Below are positions 29,192 to 38,507 of a DNA stretch of 64,000 nt, piece by piece. Position 1 is the stretch's first letter. Every line of letters begins with the position of its first letter. The stretch lies in NCBI GenBank assembly GCA_021775525.1, contig JAJFHQ010000064.1, forward strand, positions 98,827 to 162,826. Direction: 5' to 3'. The stretch comes from Hyphomicrobiales bacterium. Lineage in GTDB: Bacteria; Pseudomonadota; Alphaproteobacteria; Rhizobiales; Methyloligellaceae. The translations under genes and the position numbers were made by a program. The notes under the pieces were generated by a model. It worked only from the letters and a program-made list of their open reading frames with translations. It made no database searches and was not told the DNA's origin.

Positions 29192-31207
29192 ATGTTGAAA
29201 GGTCTGTTGAAGTCAAAAGCGTTTGCCGTACTCTCTGGCAGAATCATGGCCGCCTATATCCGGTTCATCAGACGCACCAGCAGCATGACCGATGATCCAC
29301 CCGGTTTCGTGCAGAAAAACCTGCCTGACCATCCCCTCCTTATCGCGATGTGGCATGGCCAGGGGCTGCTCCTGCCCTACATTCGGCCCAGCGACGATAT
29401 AAAGGTCGCGATCATGGTCGCCAAGCATCTCGATGGAGATATCGTGGACGCTGCCGTGACTACATTTGGCATGACGACAATCCGTGGAGCTGGTGCCGGG
29501 CGCAAGGGGAAAGACAAGGGCGGCTTCGAAGCCCTGCGCGCCTGCATGGTGGCCATCCGGAACGACAACACCATCGCCCTAACCGCAGATATACCGCCCG
29601 GCCCTGCCCGCAAGGCTGGCCTGGGCCTGGTCACCCTCGCCAAGCTTACCGGCCGTGGCATCTTGCCCTGTGCCGTTGTGACCAAACACTATTTGAAGCT
29701 CAATACCTGGAGTGGCTTCACACTGAACCTGCCCTTCTCAAAAATGGTCATGGCCTGTGGGGAGCAGATTAGAGTCCCGCGGCACGCCAGCTCCGAGGAA
29801 CTTGAAGCCGCGCGCCAGCTGCTGGAAGACAGCATAAACGAGGTCACCGCCAGGGCATACCGTGTGGCCGGAACCAGAGAGCGCGGCATTCCAAGTGACA
29901 AAGACCCCGTAGCCTACGGCCTCATGTTGCGTACATATGTCGCTGGAACACGGTTGCTTCAGCCCACTGCTCCGCTCCTGCTCAAATATCGCGAACGCCA
30001 GGGCAAAGAAGAAGCTGGCCGCACCGATGAACGCCTAGGCCTGCCGAGCGCTCAACGCAAGCCGGGGTTCCTTGTCTGGCTGCATGCCGCAAGCGTTGGC
30101 GAAGCGAATGCTATTCTGCATCTCATCGAAAAACTGATGCACCAGCGGCCCGACCTGCAAGTCCTGCTCACCACGGGAACAGTGACATCCGCCAAGCTGG
30201 CCCGGGCCCGGCTGCCAGAAAAAGCCATTCACCAATATGTGCCTCTCGACACGCCGGACTTCATGAAGCGCTTCTTCGATCATTGGCAGCCCGACGCGGC
30301 AATTTTGACCGAGTCGGAAATCTGGCCAAATCTCATCCGTGAAGCGCGACTTCGGAAAGTTCCCCTGTTGCTGGTCAATGGCCGTATTTCCCCCAGATCT
30401 TTCAAGCGCTGGCGCAGCCGCTTTAAAGTTGCACGGCCGCTATTCTCCAGTCTCGATCTCGTGCTGGCGCAAAATGATCGCTATGCGGGTTATTTTGAAA
30501 GACTAGGCTCACGCAATGTCCTGGCCGCAGGCAATCTGAAGATGGATGCACCGCCCCCTCCTGCTGACAAAGCCTCATTAGGTCGTCTCAAAAAAGCCAT
30601 TGGTACCCGGCCTGTATTCCTGGCTGCGAGCACGCATCCCGGTGAGGATGAGATCATTGCCGGCACGCACCGGGCATTGAAAAAAGAATTGACCGATCTC
30701 CTCACCATCATCGTGCCACGCCACCCCAATCGCGGTGCGGAAATCTGTGAAATGCTCCAAGGTGAAAACCTGAGCTGCTCCCAGCGCACCAAGCAGGATG
30801 CACCAAGTGCCAGCCATGACACCTACGTGGCGGACACCATTGGCGAACTTGGCCTGTTTTACGATCTGGCGCGCGTCTCATTTGTCGGCGGGTCACTCGT
30901 AAAACATGGCGGACAGAATCCCATTGAAGCGATCATGCACAAATCAGCGGTTCTGACCGGCCCCAACGTGCATAATTTCGAAGAAGCCTATGCCGCGCTG
31001 CAGGAGGCACGGGCCTGTATCGAGGTTAAATCGATGGAGGAGCTTTCGACCCAGGCACTCAGGCTCTTTCAGGACGAAAAGGCGCGAAAGGGACTCATCG
31101 CGCGCGCGCAATCGGAAGCCGATGAAATGCGCGGCGCACTTGACCTAACCCTTGATGCGCTGGAGGGCTATCTACCACCGGCAAAGGAGAAAAGGCGTGC
31201 CTCTTAG
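29192..31207 (+). CDS. waaA: Fusion of DUF374 acyltransferase-like domain and Kdo transferase WaaA
   Basis: A 671-residue protein in one open frame. Residues 1 to about 228 are a DUF374 (lysophospholipid acyltransferase-like) domain: IAMWHGQGLLLPYI, then TADIPPGPARKAGLGLV. From about residue 236 it is 3-deoxy-D-manno-octulosonate transferase: KEEAGRTDERLG with the catalytic Glu region, WLHAASVGE, LTESEIWPNLI, LLVNGRISPRS, AGNLKMD, HPGEDE, GGSLVKHGGQNPIEA. WaaA adds Kdo to lipid IVA at the inner membrane. In most Rhizobiales these are two adjacent genes. The 3' end overlaps lpxK by 11 bp. Confidence 0.93.
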   Translation: MLKGLLKSKAFAVLSGRIMAAYIRFIRRTSSMTDDPPGFVQKNLPDHPLLIAMWHGQGLLLPYIRPSDDIKVAIMVAKHLDGDIVDAAVTTFGMTTIRGAGAGRKGKDKGGFEALRACMVAIRNDNTIALTADIPPGPARKAGLGLVTLAKLTGRGILPCAVVTKHYLKLNTWSGFTLNLPFSKMVMACGEQIRVPRHASSEELEAARQLLEDSINEVTARAYRVAGTRERGIPSDKDPVAYGLMLRTYVAGTRLLQPTAPLLLKYRERQGKEEAGRTDERLGLPSAQRKPGFLVWLHAASVGEANAILHLIEKLMHQRPDLQVLLTTGTVTSAKLARARLPEKAIHQYVPLDTPDFMKRFFDHWQPDAAILTESEIWPNLIREARLRKVPLLLVNGRISPRSFKRWRSRFKVARPLFSSLDLVLAQNDRYAGYFERLGSRNVLAAGNLKMDAPPPPADKASLGRLKKAIGTRPVFLAASTHPGEDEIIAGTHRALKKELTDLLTIIVPRHPNRGAEICEMLQGENLSCSQRTKQDAPSASHDTYVADTIGELGLFYDLARVSFVGGSLVKHGGQNPIEAIMHKSAVLTGPNVHNFEEAYAALQEARACIEVKSMEELSTQALRLFQDEKARKGLIARAQSEADEMRGALDLTLDALEGYLPPAKEKRRAS

Positions 31208-32204
31208 GACACCGTCCTGGTGGTACGCGAAAGCGAGCGTCACGCCCGCACTGCTCACCCCTGCCGCACTCATCTGGAATCTGGTGACACGCTTGCGCTG
31301 GATCGTTGCCAAACCGTACCGGTCCAGATTGCCGGTCATATGCATTGGCAATTTCACAGCGGGCGGTACAGGAAAAACACCGGCAGCGATTGCCGTTGCA
31401 CATATGCTTCGTGAGACAGGCCAGCACCCGGTTTTTCTCACGCGCGGATATGGCGGAACGACATCTGGTCCACATCTCGTCGACCCTTCAAGTGACCCGG
31501 CGCAAATTGTCGGAGATGAACCGCTACTGCTTGCAGGCGTGGCACCAACAATCATTAGTGCCGACAGGGCCGAAGGGGCCAAGTTGGCTGAGGGTCTTAA
31601 GGCCAGCGTCATCATAATGGATGACGGCTTCCAGAACCCCAGCCTTGCCAAAACACTTTCCCTCATCGTTGTCGATGGTATCTTGGGCCTGGGCAATGAA
31701 CATGTGATCCCCGCCGGCCCGTTGCGGGCCAGTCTTGGCTTCCAGCTTAATCACGCTGACGGCATAATTCTTGTTGGCGAGGGGGACGCTGTTGACCGCG
31801 TTCAGGCGCTGTCAGAAGGAGCTTCATTGCCAGTTCTCATGGCGTCTATCGTCACGGCCTCTGAGAATGCATGGCTGAAGGACAACCCCGTGGTTGCCTT
31901 TGCCGGGATTGGCACACCGGACAAGTTCTTCCGCACGGTTGAGAGAGCGGGTGGCAGGATTGTGGGGCGAATGGCCTTTCCCGACCACCATCCCTACACG
32001 CCCCAAGATGCTCTCAAGCTCCTTGATCTGGCCAGTCAACATGGCGCGCAGCTGGTAACGACGCAAAAGGATCTCGTTCGTATTGAGGGCGGGGGTGAAC
32101 TTCAGAAACTTAAAACGGCCACCCGGGCATTGCCGGTAACCCTGCAGTTCAAGGATTTGAAGAACGCGAAGAAAATAATCACTCAGGCCCTTGGATCGGC
32201 CTAG
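31197..32204 (+). CDS. lpxK: Tetraacyldisaccharide 4'-kinase
   Basis: Phosphorylates the 4' position of the lipid A precursor. The 335-residue protein has the LpxK Walker A region CIGNFTAGGTGKTP, TRGYGG, DEPLLL, IIMDDGFQNPSL (the DDGxQ motif) and FAGIGTPDKFF. I chose the GTG at 31197 because AAAGGAG lies 7 nt upstream and RTPSWW is the family's usual start; the ATG at 31152 would lie inside waaA. It ends 1-4 bp over the convergent DUF2093 gene. Confidence 0.95.
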   Translation: MPLRTPSWWYAKASVTPALLTPAALIWNLVTRLRWIVAKPYRSRLPVICIGNFTAGGTGKTPAAIAVAHMLRETGQHPVFLTRGYGGTTSGPHLVDPSSDPAQIVGDEPLLLAGVAPTIISADRAEGAKLAEGLKASVIIMDDGFQNPSLAKTLSLIVVDGILGLGNEHVIPAGPLRASLGFQLNHADGIILVGEGDAVDRVQALSEGASLPVLMASIVTASENAWLKDNPVVAFAGIGTPDKFFRTVERAGGRIVGRMAFPDHHPYTPQDALKLLDLASQHGAQLVTTQKDLVRIEGGGELQKLKTATRALPVTLQFKDLKNAKKIITQALGSA

Positions 32205-32422
32205 GTCCGTGTTTCGCGAAAACGCTCCAAGGAAATTTCCGAACTCGCATAGGCTTCCTGCAGTTCAACGCTCCAGTAGCGCAACTCGTCGAGTGGAATT
32301 TTCTGACCCGAGACAGCGCATGTCACGAACTCCCCCGGCGACACCACTTGGTAGTCACCATCACCGTAGGTGAGCTTTGCCTCACCCTTGGTTGAAAATT
32401 TATTCTCAAACCGGTTCATCAT
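32201..32422 (-). CDS. DUF2093 family protein
   Basis: A 73-residue protein with the DUF2093 pattern: KLTYGDGDYQVVSPGEFVTC, AVSGQKIPLDELRYWSVE, and QEAYASSEISLERFRE. Function unknown. It is regularly found directly after lpxK on the opposite strand in Rhizobiales, as here; the stop codons overlap. Confidence 0.9.
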   Translation of the reverse strand: MMNRFENKFSTKGEAKLTYGDGDYQVVSPGEFVTCAVSGQKIPLDELRYWSVELQEAYASSEISLERFRETRT

Positions 32423-32497
32423 ATGCGAATCGTGACCCCGTGGAGTTTTGAGAAGATAGTCACTGAAGGTTGGCTTTTCCAGCCCGCCAATTGCAAC

Positions 32498-33940
32498 TTA
32501 AAACAATGATCCCTGCGGGCCTCCACCCTTGCCACCGGATGCACGGGGTTTTCCAGGTGTTTTTACGGGCGCGCCCTCCCCGGCAGCCGCTGCAACGCGA
32601 CCATCGGAAAATTCCAGCTCCAATGCGTCTCCCGGTGAGATGACCTTGGCTGTCCGCACCATATGGCCCGCACCGTCACGGACGAGGGCAAACCCACGCG
32701 CCAGAACCGAATGGTGCCCAAGTGACGACAAGAGCTGTGCCCGCCCGTCCAGCAAGCGGCGCTTGCTCTCCACCATCAACTGCAACGCACGCACCCCTCG
32801 CTGACCATTTCGTATCAGGGTGACGCGTGCCTGGTCCGTCTGCTGCGTCAGCATTCCGGGTCTCAGGCGTGCCGAGGCCCGCGTCAACCGTGTGGCTTGG
32901 ACCCGTGTTCCGGCCAGCAGAGCGCGTGGGAGCCGGTCCGAGGCCGCGTCAAAGCGCTGACGTGGTAGCGCGAGAAGATCGGACAGTTTCGGTAATCCCC
33001 GTGATGCCGCCTTGAGCCCGACGCGGCGCTGTTCCAGGGCCCGCCGCTGGGCAATCCCCAACCGGTGCCTGTTTTCACGGAGGCGTTCCAGCAATTCAGA
33101 ATGGACCGGTACGGCCCACTCAGCAGCCTTCGTTGGTGTCGGAGCGCGAGCATCCGCAACCAGGTCGATCACGGTCCAGTCGGTCTCATGCCCAACAGCC
33201 GAGATCAGCGGGATTTCACTCTCCGAAACGGCGCGCGCCACATGTTCTTCATTAAAGCCCCAAAGGTCTTCCAAAGAGCCTCCGCCTCGTCCGACAATCA
33301 GCACATCGGGACGAGGCAAATCCTCGCTGCCACCAAACGCATTAAATCCGCGAATGGCGGCCGCCACTTCCGCACCGCTTGTCTTGCCTTGTACGCGCAC
33401 CGGCCAAACAATCACATGGACAGGAAACCGTTCGGCGAAACCGTGCAGCATGTCACGGATCACGGCCCCCGATGGTGACGTCACGATGCCCACCACCCGG
33501 GGCAGGAAGGGAATGGGCTTCTTGCGCTCCTCGGCGAACAGGCCTTCCGCATCGAGTTTTTTCTTCAGCTTCTCAAGCTGGGCCAGCAGCGCACCGGCTC
33601 CGGCGGGTTCAAGTGAATCAATTATGATCTGGTAGCGGCTTTGCCCAGGATAGGTGGTCAGTCTTCCCGTGACGATAACTTCCATACCCTGCTCCGGCTG
33701 CACCTTCAACTTCGCTGCCTGTCCGCGCCAGATGATGCCGGAGAGCACGGATTTTTCATCCTTGAGGTCAAGATAGACATGGCCCGAGGCCGGGCGGGCT
33801 ATGCGCCCCAACTCTCCGCGCACACGCACATAGGAAAACCCGTCCTCAATGGCGCTCTTGATGGCGAAGGAGAGTTCCGAAACGGTGAACTCCGCTACGT
33901 TTCCCTGCGGCTCACTCTCGTTTTTTTCCGTGTTATCCAC
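32498..33940 (-). CDS. xseA: Exodeoxyribonuclease VII large subunit
   Basis: Large subunit of the single-strand exonuclease VII. The protein is about 480 residues: an N-terminal OB-fold (FTVSELSFAIKSAIEDGFSYVRVRGELG), then the nuclease domain (GIVTSPSGAVIRDML, VLIVGRGGGSLEDLWGFNEE, ISAVGHETDWTVID), a long coiled-coil region, and a Gly/Lys-rich end. I chose the GTG at 33940; a TTG at 34009 gives an N-terminal extension that would run close to purD. xseB is not in the window. Confidence 0.94.
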   Translation of the reverse strand: MDNTEKNESEPQGNVAEFTVSELSFAIKSAIEDGFSYVRVRGELGRIARPASGHVYLDLKDEKSVLSGIIWRGQAAKLKVQPEQGMEVIVTGRLTTYPGQSRYQIIIDSLEPAGAGALLAQLEKLKKKLDAEGLFAEERKKPIPFLPRVVGIVTSPSGAVIRDMLHGFAERFPVHVIVWPVRVQGKTSGAEVAAAIRGFNAFGGSEDLPRPDVLIVGRGGGSLEDLWGFNEEHVARAVSESEIPLISAVGHETDWTVIDLVADARAPTPTKAAEWAVPVHSELLERLRENRHRLGIAQRRALEQRRVGLKAASRGLPKLSDLLALPRQRFDAASDRLPRALLAGTRVQATRLTRASARLRPGMLTQQTDQARVTLIRNGQRGVRALQLMVESKRRLLDGRAQLLSSLGHHSVLARGFALVRDGAGHMVRTAKVISPGDALELEFSDGRVAAAAGEGAPVKTPGKPRASGGKGGGPQGSLF

Positions 33941-34032
33941 TATGGCGCGTTCCTGACCTTTTCCTCTCACACTTCGCAATGTTACATCACGAGTGACATT
34001 TATCTGCAATCATGCGCGGAAGAGAAACCTCC

Positions 34033-35316
34033 ATGAATGTTCTTCTGATTGGATCTGGCGGGCGTGAACACGCTCTCGCGTGGGCGCTCTCATCAAGCCC
34101 AATGCTCTCACGCCTCGTCTGCGCACCGGGTAATGGCGGTATCGCGCAGGTTGCCGATTGCGTGGCGCTTGATGTTGCCGATCATGGAGCCGTCATCACT
34201 TACTGCACGGATGAGAAAATTGATTTTGTTATTATCGGCCCGGAGGCCCCGCTTGTTGCGGGACTGGCAGATGATCTCAATGCCGCTGGCATAAAAGTGT
34301 TTGGTCCCTCAAAGGCTGCTGCACAGCTTGAAGGCTCCAAAACTTTCACAAAGGAGCTGTGCGTTCGAAAGAATATCCCCACTGCCGCCTATGGCCACTT
34401 CACGGATGCAGAAGCAGCCAAGGCCTACACGCGCAAACAAGGCGCGCCCATCGTAATCAAGGCGGACGGTCTTGCGGCCGGAAAGGGCGTCACCGTTGCG
34501 GAAACGCTGGAGCAGGCCCTGGATGCGATAGATGACTGTTTTTCAGGTAAATTCGGGGAGGCCGGTACGGAACTCGTGGTCGAGGAATGTCTCGTTGGCG
34601 AAGAAGCCAGTTTCTTCGTTTTGTGCGATGGAAAGAACGTACTCCCCCTCGCCACCGCCCAGGACCACAAGCGCGCCTATGACGGCGACGAAGGCCCCAA
34701 TACCGGCGGCATGGGTGCTTATTCTCCCGCCCCTGTTATGAGCGAAGCCATGTGCGCCCGGGCCATGGAGGACATCATCCTGCCCAGCGTTGAAGGCATG
34801 GCGGAGGCCGGAATGCCGTACAAGGGCGTTCTCTATGCTGGTTTCATGATCACCGAGGCGGGGCCGAAACTGATCGAATATAATGTGCGATTTGGCGACC
34901 CTGAATGCCAAGTGTTGATGATGCGGCTGAAATCCGACCTGCTCCCGGCGCTAATGGCAACAGCAGATGGGGTGCTGGATCGTACAAATTTGCGCTGGCA
35001 CGACGATGTAGCGCTGACAGTCGTTTTGGCAGCGAAAGGCTATCCGGGATCGTATGAAAAAGGCTCCGTGATTTTCGGGCTCGAGGAGGCTGGCAACGAG
35101 GAGCATGTCGAGATTTTCCATGCTGGTACGGCCCTGAAGGACGGGGACATCATTGCCACTGGCGGGCGCGTACTCAACGTGACCGCACGTGGCGCAACAG
35201 TACGTGAAGCGCAGGATCGGGCATACGCCGCCATTACCAACATTGACTGGCCGGAAGGTTTCTGCCGTTCCGATATCGGCTGGCGGGCTATTGAGCGCGA
35301 GGAGCAAGCCGCGTGA
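34033..35316 (+). CDS. purD: Phosphoribosylamine-glycine ligase
   Basis: Second step of purine synthesis, forming GAR. The 427-residue ATP-grasp protein begins [17 protein letters not shown] and has [43 protein letters not shown], and [12 protein letters not shown]. The start at 34033 is preferred over 34012 because it has GGAAGAG 8 nt upstream and the classic N-terminus. It is divergent from xseA. The stop overlaps the next gene (GTGA). Confidence 0.97.
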   Translation: MNVLLIGSGGREHALAWALSSSPMLSRLVCAPGNGGIAQVADCVALDVADHGAVITYCTDEKIDFVIIGPEAPLVAGLADDLNAAGIKVFGPSKAAAQLEGSKTFTKELCVRKNIPTAAYGHFTDAEAAKAYTRKQGAPIVIKADGLAAGKGVTVAETLEQALDAIDDCFSGKFGEAGTELVVEECLVGEEASFFVLCDGKNVLPLATAQDHKRAYDGDEGPNTGGMGAYSPAPVMSEAMCARAMEDIILPSVEGMAEAGMPYKGVLYAGFMITEAGPKLIEYNVRFGDPECQVLMMRLKSDLLPALMATADGVLDRTNLRWHDDVALTVVLAAKGYPGSYEKGSVIFGLEEAGNEEHVEIFHAGTALKDGDIIATGGRVLNVTARGATVREAQDRAYAAITNIDWPEGFCRSDIGWRAIEREEQAA

Positions 35317-36215
35317 GAAAATTGCCTGATCTGTTCCCCGGGTTTGAGGAACGAACCATCAAGACCAAGGGCGCGGAAATTTTCGTGCGCCTTGGAGGTG
35401 CCGGACCTCCGCTATTGTTGCTGCACGGGTACCCGCAAACCCACGTCATGTGGCACAAAATGGCAGGCGAACTGGCCGAACATTTCTCCCTCGTAATTGC
35501 TGACCTGCGCGGCTACGGGCAAAGCTCATGCCCTGAAACCGACAGCAAACACGAGACATATTCCAAGCGCGCCATGGGCAATGACATGGTCGATGTCATG
35601 ACGGAACTGGGCCATGGCCGTTTCATGGTGCTCTCCCATGATCGCGGTGGGCGCGTGGGGTACCGCATGGCGCTCGACCACCCGGACAAGGTATATCGTC
35701 TCGCCATCCTCGACATTGTGCCGACCTGGTTTGTCTGGCAGGAAACCGCGGAAATTGGCATCGGCAAGTTTCATTGGCCATTCCTTGCCCAACCCGCGCC
35801 ATTGCCGGAGACCATGATCGACAAGGACCCGGTGATGTGGCTGGAACATCTCATCATCTCATGGAGCGGCGGTGAAGACCTTTCGCCATTCACAGATGAG
35901 GCGATGGCGCATTACAGGGCGGCCATCAAACAATCCGAGCGCATCCACACCGGTTGCGAGGACTATCGAGCGGGCGCCACCTGCGATCTCGCCTTTGATG
36001 CCATCGATCACAAGTCCGGCAACAAGATCAAATGCCCCGTACTGGCGCTTTGGGGCGAGGGCCGCAAGAAGGGGTTTGTGAACAACTCGCTCGACGTATG
36101 GAAGGAATGGTGTGACGATGTGCGCGGCGCGCCTATCTCCTGCGGCCATTTCCTCGCCGAGGAAAGTCCGGATGATACACTGGCGGTCGTCCTGCCATTT
36201 CTCCTCGAAGACTAG
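35313..36215 (+). CDS. Alpha/beta hydrolase, haloacetate (fluoroacetate) dehalogenase-like
   Basis: A 300-residue alpha/beta hydrolase that keeps the residue set of fluoroacetate dehalogenases: nucleophile D110, with R111 and R114 that bind the carboxylate ([12 protein letters not shown]), D134 (LAILDIVP), H154-W155 ([15 protein letters not shown]) and Y218 (CEDYRAG) around the halide, and catalytic H279 ([10 protein letters not shown]). The oxyanion region is [13 protein letters not shown]. In this family an Asp rather than Ser nucleophile means dehalogenase or epoxide-hydrolase chemistry rather than esterase. The natural substrate is unproven. GTG start, overlapping the purD stop by 4 bp, so probably co-transcribed. 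Confidence 0.88.
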   Translation: MRKLPDLFPGFEERTIKTKGAEIFVRLGGAGPPLLLLHGYPQTHVMWHKMAGELAEHFSLVIADLRGYGQSSCPETDSKHETYSKRAMGNDMVDVMTELGHGRFMVLSHDRGGRVGYRMALDHPDKVYRLAILDIVPTWFVWQETAEIGIGKFHWPFLAQPAPLPETMIDKDPVMWLEHLIISWSGGEDLSPFTDEAMAHYRAAIKQSERIHTGCEDYRAGATCDLAFDAIDHKSGNKIKCPVLALWGEGRKKGFVNNSLDVWKEWCDDVRGAPISCGHFLAEESPDDTLAVVLPFLLED

Positions 36216-36694
36216 CGCCGCTCCTTGAAAAAGCTTTTCAGAAGTTCACCCGCGCGCGTTTCATCGATGCCACCATAAATTTCAGGTGCGTGATGGCACG
36301 TGGGCTGTGCGAAAAAAAGTGGTCCATGCTCTACCGCCCCGCCCTTGGGGTCGCCTGCCCCGAAATAAAGCCGACGAATGCGGGCAAATGAAATGGTGGC
36401 CGCGCACATGGCGCATGGCTCCAGCGTCACGTAAAGATCACAGTCAGGCAGCCGTTCACTTTTCGCGGCTTCGCAGGCCTCACGGATGACCAGCATTTCC
36501 GCATGGGCGCTTGGGTCATTCAGCTCGCGTGTCCTGTTACCCGCACGGGCCAGAATAGTCCCCGTCCCATCCACCAACACTGCGCCCACGGGCACCTCGC
36601 CACGTGTGGCGGCGACCTCGGCTTCAGAAAGAGCTATCGTCATTGGCGCTTCAGGCTTGCCGCCCAGATGTGGTTCTGCGAGTTTGCGTGTCAT
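36212..36694 (-). CDS. tadA: tRNA adenosine(34) deaminase
   Basis: Converts A34 to inosine in the anticodon of tRNA-Arg(ACG). The protein is 160 residues. The zinc deaminase motifs are NDPSAHAEMLVI (HAE, catalytic Glu) and TLEPCAMCAATI (PCxxC). I chose the ATG at 36694 with GGAGG 3 nt upstream; the frame stays open to 37360 but that stretch is antisense to the pseudouridine synthase gene. It is convergent with the dehalogenase-like gene (4-bp overlap). Confidence 0.96.
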   Translation of the reverse strand: MTRKLAEPHLGGKPEAPMTIALSEAEVAATRGEVPVGAVLVDGTGTILARAGNRTRELNDPSAHAEMLVIREACEAAKSERLPDCDLYVTLEPCAMCAATISFARIRRLYFGAGDPKGGAVEHGPLFFAQPTCHHAPEIYGGIDETRAGELLKSFFKERR

Positions 36695-36730
36695 ACCCCT
36701 CCAATGGAATGAGCAAGCCGGTCCGGTCAA

Positions 36731-37606
36731 GTGGCGAAACCAAATAGCACACCATCTCCGAAGTCGGCCGATGCTCCCATGCGCATCGCCAAAGCTATGG
36801 CCCAGGCTGGCCTGTGTTCTCGCCGAGAGGCGGAACGCTGGATAGAGGCGGGTCGCGTTTACGTGAACGGTAAAAAGCTGGACACGCCCGCAGTTACCGT
36901 CACGCCAAGCGACACTGTCACCGTGGATGACAAGCCTCTGCCCCGTCCCGAGGGCGTCAGGCTTTGGCGTTACCACAAGCCCAGGGGGCTGATGACCACC
37001 CACAATGACCCGGAGGGCCGGCGCACGGTGTTTGAGGCGCTGCCGAAGGACATGCCTCGCGTCATCTCCATTGGCCGGCTGGATTATTCGACCGAAGGGC
37101 TGCTCCTGCTCACCACGTCCGGAGACCTCGCTCGGCATATGGAACTGCCCGCCACCGGGTGGCTGCGCCGCTACCGCGTGCGGGCCAAAGGCGCGATCAC
37201 GCAAGACGCTCTCGACAAACTCAAAGGCGGCGTCGAAATAGACGGTGTGCGTTACAACGGTATCGAGGCACAGCTTGATAGGGGACAAGGGGCCAATGTG
37301 TGGCTGACCATGGGCTTGCGCGAGGGCAAGAACCGGGAAGTGAAGCGCGTGGCCGCCCATCTGGGCCTGGATGTCAACCGCCTCATCCGCACCTCCTTTG
37401 GTCCCTTTGCGCTTGGTGACCTGGCTCCGGGCCAGGTGGAGGAAATCAAACCGCGAATCCTGGCAGACCAGCTCGGGGCCAAGCTTGCGCGCGAATTCGG
37501 TCTAAAAACATCAGGCAAACATGCAGAAGCCGCACCCAAACCAAAAACATTGAAATATCGCGGCAAGAAGCCTCAACGCATCAAGGTCAAACCAAAACGC
37601 ACATGA
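36731..37606 (+). CDS. Pseudouridine synthase, RsuA/RluB family
   Basis: A 291-residue rRNA pseudouridine synthase. An S4 domain at residues 16-70 (MRIAKAMAQAGLCSRREAER, then GRVYVNGKKL) precedes the catalytic domain: YHKPRGLMTTH, the active-site Asp in GRLDYSTEGLLLLT, and LREGKNREVKR. A Lys/Arg-rich tail of about 40 residues ends the protein, typical of RluB-like members in this group. RluB (23S rRNA U2605) is the most likely identity. The GTG start is 36 bp from the divergent tadA; the stop overlaps rsmD (ATGA). Confidence 0.93.
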   Translation: MAKPNSTPSPKSADAPMRIAKAMAQAGLCSRREAERWIEAGRVYVNGKKLDTPAVTVTPSDTVTVDDKPLPRPEGVRLWRYHKPRGLMTTHNDPEGRRTVFEALPKDMPRVISIGRLDYSTEGLLLLTTSGDLARHMELPATGWLRRYRVRAKGAITQDALDKLKGGVEIDGVRYNGIEAQLDRGQGANVWLTMGLREGKNREVKRVAAHLGLDVNRLIRTSFGPFALGDLAPGQVEEIKPRILADQLGAKLAREFGLKTSGKHAEAAPKPKTLKYRGKKPQRIKVKPKRT

Positions 37607-38160
37607 GAATTGTTGCCGGAAAATTCAAAGGCCATGGGCTTGCCGCCCCGAAAGACCAGACCACCCGCCCCACCAGCGACCGCGTGCGCGAGGCCCTGTT
37701 CAATATACTGGAGCACGGGGTTGAGGGTTTTGACCTTGAGGACGCGCGCGTGCTTGACCTGTTCGCCGGCACCGGGGCGCTCGGCCTTGAAGCGATTTCA
37801 CGTGGGGCAAAATATTGCCTGTTCATTGAAAATGCGGCTGCTGCTCGCGGGATCATCCGCACCAATGTGGAAGCGCTGCATCTCACAGGCATCACTAAAA
37901 TCTGGCGCCGGGACGCCACCACGCTGGGCCCGGCTGGCAACATTGAAGCCTTCGATCTTGTGTTTGCAGACCCGCCCTATGGAAAGGGGTTGGGTGAGCG
38001 CGCCTTGAGTGAGGTCCGTGACAGGGGGTGGATCAAACCGGGAGGCATTGCCGTTCTTGAAGAGAAAAGTGATGCAGCGTTTGAAATTCCATCCGGATTT
38101 GAGGAGATCGACCGGCGCATCTATGGCGATACGCAGCTATTGCTTCTACGCGCTATATAA
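37603..38160 (+). CDS. rsmD: 16S rRNA m2G966 methyltransferase RsmD
   Basis: A 185-residue SAM-dependent methyltransferase. It opens MRIVAGKFKGHGLAAPK and has TRPTSDRVREALFNIL, the SAM loop DLFAGTGALGLEAISRG and the catalytic motif FADPPYGKGL. The ATGA overlap with the pseudouridine synthase gene suggests translational coupling; both modify rRNA, and this pair is conserved in alphaproteobacteria. Confidence 0.96.
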   Translation: MRIVAGKFKGHGLAAPKDQTTRPTSDRVREALFNILEHGVEGFDLEDARVLDLFAGTGALGLEAISRGAKYCLFIENAAAARGIIRTNVEALHLTGITKIWRRDATTLGPAGNIEAFDLVFADPPYGKGLGERALSEVRDRGWIKPGGIAVLEEKSDAAFEIPSGFEEIDRRIYGDTQLLLLRAI

Positions 38161-38172
38161 AAGAACCCGGCT

Positions 38173-38490
38173 TTATTTCCCGCCATGCCCGGTCTCTTCC
38201 TGTTTGCGGGCCTCCCAGTAGTCCAGAACTTCCCGGCGATAGGTTTCCGCACAATCCTTGGCACAATCTATCCACAAAGCTTCCGGTGTTTTGACCTGCC
38301 AGTATTGAAGCGATCCGCGGGCCATCTTGCGCGTGGGCCGTTCAACAGTTTTTTTGGAATATTGGCTTTTAGCGACCACTTTTCCGTGACCCACAACCGT
38401 CGCTTCCGGTCCTTCAAAGGTGTCGTACAGCATGTACCCGGCGATGGCTGCGAAGACGGTGAAAAACAACAATTTGGGGATGGAAAACAC
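38173..38490 (-). CDS. Small single-TM protein of unknown function
   Basis: About 105 residues. I do not recognise the family. A TM helix (KLLFFTVFAAIAGYMLYDTF) at the N-terminus is followed by a basic soluble part with ARGSLQYWQVKTPEALWID and two Cys (C and C in DCAKDCAET). The GTG at 38490 is preferred: GGGAGG lies about 12 nt upstream, right after the mutL stop. A start at 38580 would overlap mutL by 70 bp. It is downstream of mutL and convergent with rsmD. Confidence 0.6.
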   Translation of the reverse strand: MFSIPKLLFFTVFAAIAGYMLYDTFEGPEATVVGHGKVVAKSQYSKKTVERPTRKMARGSLQYWQVKTPEALWIDCAKDCAETYRREVLDYWEARKQEETGHGGK

Positions 38491-38507
38491 AGGCCCGGCC
38501 AACCTCC

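Noticed and set aside
36695..37360. Long in-frame extension of tadA (to about 382 residues)
   Set aside because: The extension is antisense to the pseudouridine synthase gene, and TadA is complete from 36694, where a good ribosome binding site lies.
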